From NCBI RefSeq assembly GCF_023715145.1, contig NZ_JAMBNP010000002.1, forward strand, positions 248,001 to 312,000: DNA of 64,000 bases, written 5' to 3'. Below the pieces are notes generated by a model. It had not been told where the DNA came from and did not search any database. It worked only from the letters and a program-made list of their open reading frames with translations. This stretch comes from Paenibacillus glycanilyticus. GTDB taxonomy: Bacteria; Bacillota; Bacilli; Paenibacillales; Paenibacillaceae. Both the position numbers and the translations under genes were made by a program. Shown here piece after piece: positions 50,219 through 60,171 of the stretch (position 1 is its first letter; the number at the start of each line of letters is the position of its first letter).

Positions 50219-53151
50219 AGGTCCGGAAGAGATATGTGTACTTAAGTCTGATGGCTCTGATTGTTCTCTTCTATGTCTATCGTTCGCTTGATGAAGGAAG
50301 CAAGGTTTTCCCGGTTCTCGCCGCGGAGAGCATTAAGCTTGAAGGCTTCAATGACGGCGAAGGCAGTCCTTATTATTATGAAGTGCTTAAAGGCTATACC
50401 TCCGCAAGGACCGGCAATTATGAAGGGCAGCCGGTAAACGTAGATCCGAAGGAATATTCGGGGAGCGGCGACAATGCCAAGCATTCTGTTGCAAGCGGTT
50501 CCACGGCAGGCTCGCAATCGTTATCTTGGGATAACGGAGAAGGCTGGATCGAATGGAAGGTTGATGTGCCGGCCGATAATCTGTATGAAATGGAGCTGGA
50601 ATATGAGCCGCTTCAGGAGAATAGCACAAGCTCCATCTTCTACGGCCTGCAGGTTGACGGCAAGTATCCCTTCGCCGAAGCGAAGTCGATCGAGCTGGTC
50701 AAGCATTGGAAAGACCAGACTCGTCCCTATGCGAAGGACGGACTAGGCAACGAGATCCGCTCGGCACAGATGGTTATCGAGGGCTGGGAGACCGAGAGAC
50801 TGCGCAATTACAGTATTTCCTCCGAGCCGCTGCGTTTCAGCCTGAAGAAGGGACAGCATACGCTGCGCTTCCGGGCATTAAACGAACCGATGAAATGGGG
50901 CGCGATCCGGCTGGTTGCTCCCGAGGTGCTGCCTGCATACAACGAGAAAGACGCTGATGCCAAGGCGGCCTCCTCCTCCTGGTATGCCGTTATCGAAGCG
51001 GAGCATTACGCCAGCAAGTCCCATCCGTCCGTTCAGGTCGGCAGCTTTAATGAGCCTCACGTATCGCCGGATCCGAAGGGGCGCGTCATCTACAATACGA
51101 TCGACGGCAACCGGTGGCAGAAGGCAGGACAATGGGCGGAGTGGGAAGTGGACGTGCCGGAGTCGGGCTGGTATGAGCTTGACGTGAAATATACGCAGCG
51201 GTTTCAAGGCAAATCAAACATCTACCGTACGATCCAGATTGACGGAGAAACCCCGTATAAGGAAATGCTGCATTACGCATTCCCTTATAACGGCAAGCTG
51301 ACGGTTTACCCGATTCAGGATAAGGAAGGCAAGCCATACGAGTTCTACCTGGAGAAGGGCAAGCACAGCATCCGATTTGTTGCGGACGCTTCGCTGCTGG
51401 ATCCTGCTATTCTAACGCTTCGAAGCGCGATCTCCGAGATGTTCGAGCTGGAGCAGATGATCCGCAAGGTGACTGGCGATTACGGAGCCGCGGGCGGGGA
51501 TGCGAACCGGACATGGGATTTGGCTTCGTACATTCCGGATCTCGAGTCCCGCCTTGCAGGAGTCAGAGACCAGCTGCAGACGGTGGAGACGTATATGAAC
51601 GGTCTTAATCAGAATACGACGGATGCAACCAGCTCCATTAACATCGGCATTGAGGTGCTGGACGATCTGGTCGCGGATATCGATAAAATCCCGCAGAAGA
51701 TGGGCAAGCTGACCGATCTGCAGACCCGGCTGGGCACATGGCTGGATTCGTTCTCGCAGCAGGGAATGACCATGGACTATCTCGTTGTTAAAGCGCCTGG
51801 TGCTAAGCCGGAGCTGAAGGAATCGAACTGGGCTTCCAAGATCCCGTATACGGCGGTTAACTTTGCGCGGACGTTTCAGCTGAAATATGATACCCGCAGC
51901 GAGAAAGACGTAAAAACCCTGCAGATCTGGGTGGCAAGAGGACGCGATTACGCGAATCTGCTGCAAGAAATGGTGAACCAGTCCTTTACGCCGCAAACGG
52001 GCATTAACGTAAGCATTAATCTGATGCCGGATCCCAATGCCTTGCTCCTCAGCAACGCGGGGGATGATCAGCCGGATGTGGCCATGGGCGTGCCGATGGA
52101 TATGCCGATGGATTACGCGATCCGCAAAGCTGCGGCCGATTTAAGCAAATTCCCGGATTACGAGGAAACCGTATCCCGATTCAATCCCGGCGCCATGCGG
52201 TCCTTCACCTTTAACCAAGGCGTCTACGCTTTGCCGGAAACGCAATCTTATTATCTGATGTATTATCGGAAAAGCGTTCTGAAAGGACTAGGCGCGGAGG
52301 TGCCGCAGACTTGGGAGGATGTCCGCAAGCTGCTGCCTTCGCTTCAAGAGAATGCGATGTCGTTCTATTACCCATCGAAGGACTATGCTCCTTTCTTCCT
52401 TCAGAATGGCGCCGAGCTTTATTCGAAAGACGGCCTGAAGCCGGGCTTTGATACGGAAGAGGCTTACAAGGCCTTTGCCATGTGGACGGATTTATTCAGC
52501 AAATATGATCTGCCTCGTGAAGTGCCATCCTTCTTTAATCACTTCAAACGCGGAGATATGCCAATTGGCGTAGCCGATTTCAATACGTACATTCAGCTGC
52601 TCGTCTCCGCGCCGGAGATTAGAGGCGACTGGGGAGTCGCGGCGATGCCGGGCATCCGGCAGTCGGATGGCCAGGTTGCGCGATGGGCGCCAAACAACAT
52701 GCAGGCGGCCATGATTCTAGTCAAGAGCGTGAAGAAGGATGAAGCGTGGACGTTCCTCAAATGGTGGACGTCGAAGGAAGTTCAGCTGGAATACGGCAGG
52801 AACATTGAATCCTTCAACGGTCCCGAATACCGCTGGAACACGGCGAACATGCAATCGCTGGCGGAGATGCCCTGGCCTTCGGCGGACATATCCGCAATCG
52901 AGGAACAGAACCGCTGGACCCTTAATATTCCGATGCTTCCCGGCGGCTATTACCTGGGCAGGGAAATGGATTTTGCCTGGAACCGGACCGTTGTCGAGAA
53001 GGTTCCGCCGAAGGAGTCGCTGGACAAATCGTTCCTTGACCTGGAACGCGAAATGGCCCGCAAGCAGCAAAATCTAAATCTGGACGACAATTATGATCTC
53101 AGCATCCCTGTTATTGATAAGCCCTACGATTGGAGGACGGTAGAGCCATGA
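50215..53151 (+). CDS. Giant binding protein: membrane anchor, two CBM-like domains and solute-binding domain
   Basis: 978 residues. The N-terminal hydrophobic segment (YVYLSLMALIVLFYVYRSL) is a signal or anchor; there is no lipobox. Residues about 35-240 and 255-405 are two CBM6/CBM35-like beta-sandwiches. The first has WIEWKVDVPADNLYEMELEY and QHTLRFRALNE. The second has AGQWAEWEVDVPESGWYELD and KHSIRFVADASLL. A helical stretch (410-515, LAGVRDQLQTVETYMNGLNQ) then leads to a family-1 solute-binding domain from about 560 (TLQIWVARGRDYANLLQEMV, GVYALPETQSYYLMYYRKSV, FLKWWTSKEVQLEYG). It likely captures a polysaccharide and hands oligosaccharides to the two permeases encoded next. Tight 4-nt overlaps flank it. 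Confidence 0.82.
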   Translation: MKVRKRYVYLSLMALIVLFYVYRSLDEGSKVFPVLAAESIKLEGFNDGEGSPYYYEVLKGYTSARTGNYEGQPVNVDPKEYSGSGDNAKHSVASGSTAGSQSLSWDNGEGWIEWKVDVPADNLYEMELEYEPLQENSTSSIFYGLQVDGKYPFAEAKSIELVKHWKDQTRPYAKDGLGNEIRSAQMVIEGWETERLRNYSISSEPLRFSLKKGQHTLRFRALNEPMKWGAIRLVAPEVLPAYNEKDADAKAASSSWYAVIEAEHYASKSHPSVQVGSFNEPHVSPDPKGRVIYNTIDGNRWQKAGQWAEWEVDVPESGWYELDVKYTQRFQGKSNIYRTIQIDGETPYKEMLHYAFPYNGKLTVYPIQDKEGKPYEFYLEKGKHSIRFVADASLLDPAILTLRSAISEMFELEQMIRKVTGDYGAAGGDANRTWDLASYIPDLESRLAGVRDQLQTVETYMNGLNQNTTDATSSINIGIEVLDDLVADIDKIPQKMGKLTDLQTRLGTWLDSFSQQGMTMDYLVVKAPGAKPELKESNWASKIPYTAVNFARTFQLKYDTRSEKDVKTLQIWVARGRDYANLLQEMVNQSFTPQTGINVSINLMPDPNALLLSNAGDDQPDVAMGVPMDMPMDYAIRKAAADLSKFPDYEETVSRFNPGAMRSFTFNQGVYALPETQSYYLMYYRKSVLKGLGAEVPQTWEDVRKLLPSLQENAMSFYYPSKDYAPFFLQNGAELYSKDGLKPGFDTEEAYKAFAMWTDLFSKYDLPREVPSFFNHFKRGDMPIGVADFNTYIQLLVSAPEIRGDWGVAAMPGIRQSDGQVARWAPNNMQAAMILVKSVKKDEAWTFLKWWTSKEVQLEYGRNIESFNGPEYRWNTANMQSLAEMPWPSADISAIEEQNRWTLNIPMLPGGYYLGREMDFAWNRTVVEKVPPKESLDKSFLDLEREMARKQQNLNLDDNYDLSIPVIDKPYDWRTVEP

Positions 53152-54140
53152 AAGATGTGACAATCGTTCGGGCGGTTCCGGGCACGGAAGCGAAGCAAAC
53201 GAAGAAGAGCAGGATGCGTTTTGCGCCGGATATCAAGGGAATGCTCGTGAGAGCCTGGAAGGAAAGGCTGGCCTATCTGTTTCTTGCGCCTTTCCTGATC
53301 AGCTTCATTGCTTTCATTCTCGTGCCGGTTGCCCTGGCGCTGCTCATGAGTCTCACCTCCTACGACGCCTTTAACGCTCCCAAATTCATAGGCTTTGACA
53401 ATTTTATTGCCCTACTTACGCAAGATACGGTCTTTATGAAATACGCCTTGCCGAACACGCTTAAATTCGCCTTTTTTGTAGGGCCTTGCGGCTATGCGCT
53501 GAGCTTCTTCATCGCTTGGCTGATTTATCAGCTGCCGAAGTCGATCCGCGACATCGTGACGCTTGCCGTTTATGCACCGTCCCTAGCGGGCGGCGTGGCG
53601 CTTACCGTTGTCTGGCAGGCGGCGTTCAGCGGTGACTATGTTGGTTATATCAATAACTTTATGATGAAATTCGGCATGATCTCCAAGCCCGTTCTGTGGC
53701 TTCAGGATCCGAAATATCTGCTGACGATCATGATTATCGTCACGATCTGGATGAGCTTTGGCGTCGGATTCCTGTCCTTGCTCGCCGGGCTGGACACCGT
53801 GAACAAGGAGTTGTATGAGGCGGGCAAAATCGACGGCATCTCCAGCAGGCTGCAAGAGGTGTATTACATCACCATTCCGTCGATGAAGCCGCAAATGCTG
53901 TTTAGTGCCGTGATGGCCATCGTAGGCACTTTGAAGGCCGGCGCTATCTCGGTGCAGCTGACCGGGCTGCCGATTACGCCGCAATACTCCGGCCATCTGA
54001 TTCTTAATCATATCGATGATTATGCGTTTATCCGCTTCGAGCTTGGTTACGCGTCCATGGTATCGGTGGTTCTGCTCCTGATGTCTTATGCGGCCCTTAA
54101 GATCAGCTACAAGCTATTTAACCCGAAGGATGGTGAGTAG
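53148..54140 (+). CDS. ABC sugar importer permease (MalF type), pair 1
   Basis: 330 residues. CUT1 permease with six membrane helices starting at LAYLFLAPFLISFIAFILVP and a basic cytoplasmic N-terminus. The ATPase-contact loop is YEAGKIDGISSRLQEVYYITI. GGAGGACGG at 53131-53139 selects ATG 53148, which overlaps the stop of the binding-protein gene (ATGA). It works with the following permease. Confidence 0.92.
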   Translation: MKDVTIVRAVPGTEAKQTKKSRMRFAPDIKGMLVRAWKERLAYLFLAPFLISFIAFILVPVALALLMSLTSYDAFNAPKFIGFDNFIALLTQDTVFMKYALPNTLKFAFFVGPCGYALSFFIAWLIYQLPKSIRDIVTLAVYAPSLAGGVALTVVWQAAFSGDYVGYINNFMMKFGMISKPVLWLQDPKYLLTIMIIVTIWMSFGVGFLSLLAGLDTVNKELYEAGKIDGISSRLQEVYYITIPSMKPQMLFSAVMAIVGTLKAGAISVQLTGLPITPQYSGHLILNHIDDYAFIRFELGYASMVSVVLLLMSYAALKISYKLFNPKDGE

Positions 54141-54142
54141 AC

Positions 54143-55009
54143 ATGCAAGCGCTGTTCAATCAGATCCGTCGGTTGACGCTGTTCGAAGTTGCGCTGCTCG
54201 CCAGCCTGCTGCTGCTGGCAGCGTTCCTCGCGCTGCCAATCGTGTTCATTATCAATCACGCATTCAAGCCTTATAACGAGCTGTTCCAGTTTCCTCCGAC
54301 CTTTCTGGTCAAGGAGCCGACGTTATCCAACTTCTATGATCTCTTCCTGCGCTCCTCGGCAAGCATAGTACCTTTCTCGCGTTATTTGTTTAACAGCATC
54401 ATCGTTACTTCCATCTCGCTCTTTGCCGTTATCGTTTCTTGTTCCATGGCAGCTTACGTATTGTCCAAATACCGGTTTGGCCTCAAGAAAGCGGTTATGG
54501 CCATGATCATGCTGTCTCTCATGTTCGCGCCGGAGACTGTGGCCATTCCCCGGTATCTGATCATCAGCTGGCTGCAGATTAATAACACCTACTTCGGGCA
54601 TATCCTGCCGTTTATTGCATCGCCCGTTGCCGTGTTTCTAATGAAGCAGTTCGTTGACCAGATTCCTAATGAGCTCGTGGAGGCGGCCAAGGTGGACGGA
54701 GCATCGGAGGTCCGCATCTTCCTGCAGATCGTTATGCCGCTTGCGATGCCTGCGCTGGCGACAATCGCCATCATTACGTTTCAGAGCGTATGGAGCGACG
54801 GGCAGGCTTCGACTCTCTTCATGCAGGACGAGACGATGAAGACGCTGCCTTACTATATTACGACGCTCACGAGCGGCGCCAATAATACGGTGGCCGGCCA
54901 AGGCATGGCTGCCGCGGCGGGACTGCTCATGTTTCTGCCGAATCTCATGATCTTCCTGTTCGCGCAAAAGCGGATTATGGAGACGATGGTCCATTCCGGC
55001 GTGAAATAA
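54143..55009 (+). CDS. ABC sugar importer permease (MalG type), pair 1
   Basis: 288 residues. CUT1 permease with six membrane helices starting at FEVALLASLLLLAAFLALPI. The ATPase-contact loop is VEAAKVDGASEVRIFLQIVMP, and the C-terminus ends METMVHSGVK. It lies 2 nt after the partner permease. Together with it, the ATPase and the 978-residue binding protein it would form importer 1 of the operon. Confidence 0.92.
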   Translation: MQALFNQIRRLTLFEVALLASLLLLAAFLALPIVFIINHAFKPYNELFQFPPTFLVKEPTLSNFYDLFLRSSASIVPFSRYLFNSIIVTSISLFAVIVSCSMAAYVLSKYRFGLKKAVMAMIMLSLMFAPETVAIPRYLIISWLQINNTYFGHILPFIASPVAVFLMKQFVDQIPNELVEAAKVDGASEVRIFLQIVMPLAMPALATIAIITFQSVWSDGQASTLFMQDETMKTLPYYITTLTSGANNTVAGQGMAAAAGLLMFLPNLMIFLFAQKRIMETMVHSGVK

Positions 55010-55030
55010 AGCCAGAGAAGAGGGTTTCAT

Positions 55031-57091
55031 ATGCGTAAATACATGCCGTTATTAGGGCTTATGCTCTTGCTGGCGTTGTTGTTTCCGAATAGCGCCTCCG
55101 CAAGGGAGCCTTATTATACGTTCTATCTTGATCACGGTACCGGCGGCGCAAGCAACAGATTGTACTATATGCAGGATATCTACGCGACGGGGATGAGCGT
55201 TGCAAATGAGGGCAAGTTTTCTCTAAGCGGTCCCAGCGATCTGTATATCGACGGGAACGATCAGCTCTTCGTAGCGGATACGGGAAATAATCGCATTGTC
55301 GTGTTTGACAGAGAGGGTCATTTTCTTCGCGAAATAGGAGGGCAGGAAGGCAAAAGCGCCCTTAACGCGCCGGAAGGCGTGTTCGTCACGTCGGAAGGCG
55401 AGATGTATGTCGCCGATACGGGCAACCGCCGGATTGCGGTGTTTGACGCTCAGGGGAAATTCGTGAAGGAGTTCCAGAAGCCGGTTAATTCGCTGGTGCC
55501 CAAATCCTTCTATTTCGTTCCGGTCAAGATCGTTGTTGATGCCCGGGGCATGATGTATATCGTCTCGAAGGGCTCCTATCAGGGCCTTGTCCGAATCGAC
55601 AAGTACGGGGAATTCACGGGGTTTCTGGGCGGAAATAAAGCTAGCGTGACGCTGCTGGACCGAATCAAGAAAGCAATCTTCACGGAGGAGCAGATGGCGC
55701 AAGAGAGCAGGAAGCTGCCTCAGGAACTCAGCAATATCACGCTCGACCATTCAGGCTTCTTGTTTACGGCGACGCTTGGCGTCACTGCCGACCAGGTGAA
55801 GAAGCTGACCGCCGGAGGGCAAAACCGGCTGAGCGACTCGGGGGTCATTACGGGATCCGACCAGATCGTTGATATTGCTGCCGACACGCGGGACTTCTAT
55901 TATGTCCTGGACCGCAAAGTAACGGGAGATGAGGACATTGACAGCATGATCTCCGTATTCAGCCCGCAGGGCTTGGAGCTGTTTACATTCGGGAGTGTCC
56001 GGAAGCAATCGGAACGGCGCGGGGTGCTCTCTTATCCCGCCAGTATCGGGATCGATTCGAAGGACCGGCTCTGGGTGCTCGATTCGGATTTGAACATGCT
56101 CCAGGCTTACGACCGGACCGCGTTTGGCAAAGCCATTCTCGATGCGGCGTCCGACTATTACATGGGTGACTACGAGAAAGGCGCGGACAACTGGCGCAAG
56201 GTGAGCATGCTCAACGAGACGATCAACCTGACGTATCTAGGGCTGGGCGAAGCCGCCCAGAAGGAAGGACGCGTCGTTGAAGCTATGCGGGATTTCAAAA
56301 TCTCTTATGACGTAGAAGGCTACTCCGAGGCGTTCTGGACCTACCGGATGGATTGGCTCGAGCGGAATTTTGGTTACCTGGTTGCGGCAATGGCCGGCCT
56401 CTGGCTCGCCTACCGCTTCGGGATCAGGAGATTGATTCATTATTATCTCGTCCGCACTCCCGAGGCCTTGAAGGGAATTACGCGGGATTTGCGGGATTGC
56501 GGATATACGATGCTGCATCCTTATGAAGGATTTTACCGGATCAAAGGAAGGAACGTTTCCTACTGGAGCCTGCTGATTATCTTGCTGCTTGTCACGGGTG
56601 TGAAGCTAGCATCCATGTACGGGAGCGGGTATATTTTCAATCCGGTTGATCTGCGGCGAATTCAGCCTTGGACAGAGCTTCTCATTTTCTTTGTTCCCGT
56701 GTTCACCTGGGTGATTGCCAACTATTTGGTCAGCACGGTCAAGGATGGGGAAGGGCGTTTCCGGGAAGTGCTGCAAGCCAGCGTGTTTGCCTTGCTGCCC
56801 TATGCGCTGCTCTCCGTTCCGGTTATCTTGCTTACCAATATCCTCGTTCTGGAAGAAGGCATTCTTGTCTCCTCCATAACGAGCATCATGTGGCTGTGGG
56901 TGGTGCTGCTGTTCTTTGTCAGCTCGCAGGTCATTCACAACTTCGATTTTATTGAAAATTTCAAAAACTCGGCCATCACGGTCGGCACAATCGGGATCAT
57001 CTGGCTGTTTGTCGTCATCAGCGCAGGCTTGACGTTTAACCTGTCGGATTTCATTTATCAGCTGTATAAGGAGGTCGCTTTCCTTGGGTAG
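55031..57091 (+). CDS. NHL beta-propeller / Yip1-like membrane protein
   Basis: 686 residues. A signal peptide (PLLGLMLLLALLFPNSASA) precedes NHL repeats at about 50-370. The repeats include LYIDGNDQLFVADTGNNRIV, FVTSEGEMYVADTGNRRIAV and IGIDSKDRLWVLDSDLNMLQ. A TPR-like helical stretch follows (about 380-440). A membrane helix lies near residue 450 (FGYLVAAMAGLWLAYRFGI). A C-terminal Yip1-type domain has about five further helices (YWSLLIILLLVTGVKLASMY to FNLSDFIYQL). The propeller should face outside. Its role is unknown; its fixed place between two permease pairs implies work in glycan handling or complex assembly. It overlaps the next gene by 8 nt. Confidence 0.8.
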   Translation: MRKYMPLLGLMLLLALLFPNSASAREPYYTFYLDHGTGGASNRLYYMQDIYATGMSVANEGKFSLSGPSDLYIDGNDQLFVADTGNNRIVVFDREGHFLREIGGQEGKSALNAPEGVFVTSEGEMYVADTGNRRIAVFDAQGKFVKEFQKPVNSLVPKSFYFVPVKIVVDARGMMYIVSKGSYQGLVRIDKYGEFTGFLGGNKASVTLLDRIKKAIFTEEQMAQESRKLPQELSNITLDHSGFLFTATLGVTADQVKKLTAGGQNRLSDSGVITGSDQIVDIAADTRDFYYVLDRKVTGDEDIDSMISVFSPQGLELFTFGSVRKQSERRGVLSYPASIGIDSKDRLWVLDSDLNMLQAYDRTAFGKAILDAASDYYMGDYEKGADNWRKVSMLNETINLTYLGLGEAAQKEGRVVEAMRDFKISYDVEGYSEAFWTYRMDWLERNFGYLVAAMAGLWLAYRFGIRRLIHYYLVRTPEALKGITRDLRDCGYTMLHPYEGFYRIKGRNVSYWSLLIILLLVTGVKLASMYGSGYIFNPVDLRRIQPWTELLIFFVPVFTWVIANYLVSTVKDGEGRFREVLQASVFALLPYALLSVPVILLTNILVLEEGILVSSITSIMWLWVVLLFFVSSQVIHNFDFIENFKNSAITVGTIGIIWLFVVISAGLTFNLSDFIYQLYKEVAFLG

Positions 57092-59285
57092 CTTAATTAA
57101 CTTCAGACCACGACGGAAAGTCCTTCTCACAGCCGTCATTCTCGTCGCTGCAGCAGGGATCGTGCTTTATGCAAGAAGCCAGCTGGATAGCTCCTTGACG
57201 GATAAGACCGGTATCGATATGCGAAAGCCTCAAGCTGCAGCCGTGCTTGCGGGTAAGGTGTGGCAGGCGGATGGCGTGAATGGAGGGGGCTTTGCCGAAG
57301 CGGCGCGCAATGCCGGTTACGCTCTTGAGTTCCAGCAGTCGACGGGGCAAATAAGAGTGAAGAATCTCCAAAGCGGTCAGGAATGGAGCAGCAATCCGAG
57401 TCCATCCGCGCTGGCCAAGGAAACGGTAGCGGGCGATCTGCGCACGAACCTGCAATCGCCGTTTATCCTGGAATATTACGAGCAGGCTTCCATCCAGCGG
57501 AAGGTAGCGAACGCTCTTGGTTCGGGTACGAAATGGACGGTCACGAAGCAGAAGGACGGCATAGCCGTCCAATATGATCTGGCCCAGCTTCAAATCAAGT
57601 TCAGCTTGATCTACACGCTAACCGAAAATGGATTGCAAGTTGCGATTCCGGACAGCGAATTTGAAGAAAGCGGAAATAACCGCATCGTGTCTATCGAAGT
57701 GCTGCCGTTCTTCGGGGCGGCCGGAACGGATGAAACGGGTTATCTCTTTGTTCCGGACGGCCCGGGTGCGCTTATGCATTTCCCGCGCAGCCGCCAGCTT
57801 ATCGGCAAAGGTTATAATCAGCCCGTTTACGGGCCCGAGATTACGACTAAATCATCGAATTTTGACTCGACGGCCGTGTATCCTTCCCTTCCGGTATTTG
57901 GCATGAAAAAAGGAGAAGAAGCCTTCCTGGCCGTGATCAAGGCAGGAGCAACAAAGGCGGCGATACGCGCATTGCCTTCTGGGGTGGCCAGCTCGTTTAA
58001 TTCCATTAACGCCAAATTCGTTTACCGCGAGGAGTATGACCGCCGTCTTAGCCTGGGCGGTAAAGCCACAAGAGTCTTCGAGGAGGAGCGGACACCGCTC
58101 GACGGGGAGATTGAGTATTCCTTCCTGACAGGCAAAGAAGCGGATTATGTGGGGATGGCCAAGCGGTATCGCGAAGAATTGACATCGGAGGGCAAGCTTC
58201 AGCCGCTTCAGAAAGCTGATGGCCATGTGCCCTTTGAGCTGATGATTATTTGCGGCAACTCGAACCGATACAATAACGACTACGAAGCAGCTACTACTTT
58301 CGTTCAGGCCGAGGAAATCATGAAGGATTTGAAGCAGTCCGGCGTAGAGCATGCGCGCATCACGCTCGATGGCTGGCAAAGCCACGGCAGGCTTCATAAT
58401 ACGGATCCTTTTGATGTCGAGAAAAAGCTTGGCGGCAAGGCCGGTTTGAGGGCGCTTGTGAACAAGGCGCATGAGCTCGGCTATGAGATCGTGCTGAATG
58501 TTGATTTTGTTGAGGCCGATTCCGAGACCGACGACTTGTCTCCAAAGAACTTTGGCGTTCGTTCGGCCGAAGGCGACGTTCTGCTCTTTGACAGCGATTT
58601 TATTCTAACCCCTAATGTGACCTACCATTTGGCGAAGAAGCTGGTACATGAAGCGAAAGCTGTCGGCGTCGACGGCGTGCTGTACGAGGAGCTGGGGAGC
58701 TTTGTTACCCGCGACTACAATCCGAATTACAAGTATACGCGTGACGATACGGCTCTTATTTATAACTCGATCCTGGATATGACACGCAAGGAACTGGGGT
58801 TTGGCGGCGTATATCTCGGCAATTCCTATTCCTTTGGCCATATCGACCACATCAATGGGATACCCGGGGATACGAACCATTTCTACATGGTTGACGAGAT
58901 GGTTCCATTCATGCCGATTGCCCTGCACGGCAGTATTAGCTATACCATGGCGCCGGGCAACCTGCGCAACTCCACGGAGGCGGAAAGGCTGAAGGGGATT
59001 GAGTACGGTGCCGTGCCAACCTTCATGCTGACGGCGGAGTCAAGCCGTACGTTACTCGATACGACCACGTACGGTATTTTCAGCAGCCGGTACGAGCAGT
59101 GGAAGAAGCAGGCGCTTGGGGAATATGCGGACATGAAAAGAATGGCTTCCTTCGATAATCAGCCGATTACGGATCATTATGAGAGCGAGGCCGGCGTTTA
59201 CGTGACGGAGTACGGCAATGGCGTCCGCGTGACGGTCGACTACAATAACGGACGATTCGACGTGGAAGGGGAGGTGAGCCGATGA
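57084..59285 (+). CDS. DUF5696 membrane-anchored protein, putative glycoside hydrolase
   Basis: 733 residues. One N-terminal anchor helix (RKVLLTAVILVAAAGIVLYA) is followed by a beta-sandwich region (about 60-350) with galactose-mutarotase-like character (GYLFVPDGPGALMHF). A C-terminal half follows with the strand/helix spacing of a TIM barrel: ARITLDGWQSHG, IVLNVDFVEAD, GVDGVLYEELGSFV and FYMVDEMVPFMP. Acidic residues sit at the strand ends, as in retaining glycosidases such as GH101/GH31 relatives. I recall this family as DUF5696; hydrolase activity is inference. Start TTG 57084 has AAGGAGGT 8 nt upstream. It overlaps both neighbours. Confidence 0.75.
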   Translation: MGSLINFRPRRKVLLTAVILVAAAGIVLYARSQLDSSLTDKTGIDMRKPQAAAVLAGKVWQADGVNGGGFAEAARNAGYALEFQQSTGQIRVKNLQSGQEWSSNPSPSALAKETVAGDLRTNLQSPFILEYYEQASIQRKVANALGSGTKWTVTKQKDGIAVQYDLAQLQIKFSLIYTLTENGLQVAIPDSEFEESGNNRIVSIEVLPFFGAAGTDETGYLFVPDGPGALMHFPRSRQLIGKGYNQPVYGPEITTKSSNFDSTAVYPSLPVFGMKKGEEAFLAVIKAGATKAAIRALPSGVASSFNSINAKFVYREEYDRRLSLGGKATRVFEEERTPLDGEIEYSFLTGKEADYVGMAKRYREELTSEGKLQPLQKADGHVPFELMIICGNSNRYNNDYEAATTFVQAEEIMKDLKQSGVEHARITLDGWQSHGRLHNTDPFDVEKKLGGKAGLRALVNKAHELGYEIVLNVDFVEADSETDDLSPKNFGVRSAEGDVLLFDSDFILTPNVTYHLAKKLVHEAKAVGVDGVLYEELGSFVTRDYNPNYKYTRDDTALIYNSILDMTRKELGFGGVYLGNSYSFGHIDHINGIPGDTNHFYMVDEMVPFMPIALHGSISYTMAPGNLRNSTEAERLKGIEYGAVPTFMLTAESSRTLLDTTTYGIFSSRYEQWKKQALGEYADMKRMASFDNQPITDHYESEAGVYVTEYGNGVRVTVDYNNGRFDVEGEVSR

Positions 59286-60169
59286 ACGCCCGGGCGAAGG
59301 GAATGGCCAAGTTAGCCTATAAGTGGAGAAGTTACGGAGCGGGCTATTTGTTTATGCTGCCCTGGATGATCGGATTCGCCGTGTTTATGGCCTTTCCGAT
59401 TGGCTGGTCGCTGTATCTGGCCTTTCAGAAAGTCAGCTTGTCCGGCACCGGATTCAAGTATTCCTACATCGGCATGCAGAACTTCAAGGATGCGTTATTC
59501 AAGGATAACGAATTTACGATCCAGCTTCTTGTCTTTATGCAGCAGATGATTTTTATGATTCCGATCATCATCATTTTCTCGCTGTGCGTCTCCCTTCTGC
59601 TTAATCAGCAGTTTCCCGGACGCTTTCTCTTCCGGGCCATCTTCTTCTTGCCGGTTATCTTCTCTACCGGCCAAGTGCTGACGGAACTGTTTCAGCAGGG
59701 AGCGGGAGACGTACCTTTTATCGCGCAGTACGGAATCGATACTTACGTCACCGAGAATTTCAGCAAATCGCTCGCGGATCCGCTGCTGAACATTCTTGGC
59801 ATGATGATCCTGATCCTATGGTCGTCGGGGGTGCAGATCCTTATCTTTATCGCGGGCTTCCAGACGATTTCCAAATCGATCTACGAAGCCGTTCGCATCG
59901 ACGGGGCATCGCCGTGGACCAGCTTCTGGAAAATCACGCTGCCTGGCGTCAAGCCGTTCATCGCCTTGAACCTGCTCTATACGATGGTCGATCTGTTCAC
60001 TTTTCCGTTTAATCCCATTATGGAACAGATCAAATCGAACATGTTCAACATTTCAACCGGTTACGGTTACGCAAGCGCCATTGCTTGGCTCTACTTTATC
60101 TTCATTATGATTCTGATTGCACTCATTATGCTGTTCCTTAACAGCTCCAATAAGGCGAGGAGGGCCTAG
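59282..60169 (+). CDS. ABC sugar importer permease (MalF type), pair 2
   Basis: 295 residues. CUT1 permease with six membrane helices starting at GYLFMLPWMIGFAVFMAFPI. The ATPase-contact loop is YEAVRIDGASPWTSFWKITLP. It overlaps the DUF5696 gene by 4 nt (ATGA) and lies 2 nt before the partner permease. It belongs to the second importer of this operon. Confidence 0.92.
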   Translation: MNARAKGMAKLAYKWRSYGAGYLFMLPWMIGFAVFMAFPIGWSLYLAFQKVSLSGTGFKYSYIGMQNFKDALFKDNEFTIQLLVFMQQMIFMIPIIIIFSLCVSLLLNQQFPGRFLFRAIFFLPVIFSTGQVLTELFQQGAGDVPFIAQYGIDTYVTENFSKSLADPLLNILGMMILILWSSGVQILIFIAGFQTISKSIYEAVRIDGASPWTSFWKITLPGVKPFIALNLLYTMVDLFTFPFNPIMEQIKSNMFNISTGYGYASAIAWLYFIFIMILIALIMLFLNSSNKARRA

Positions 60170-60171
60170 AG

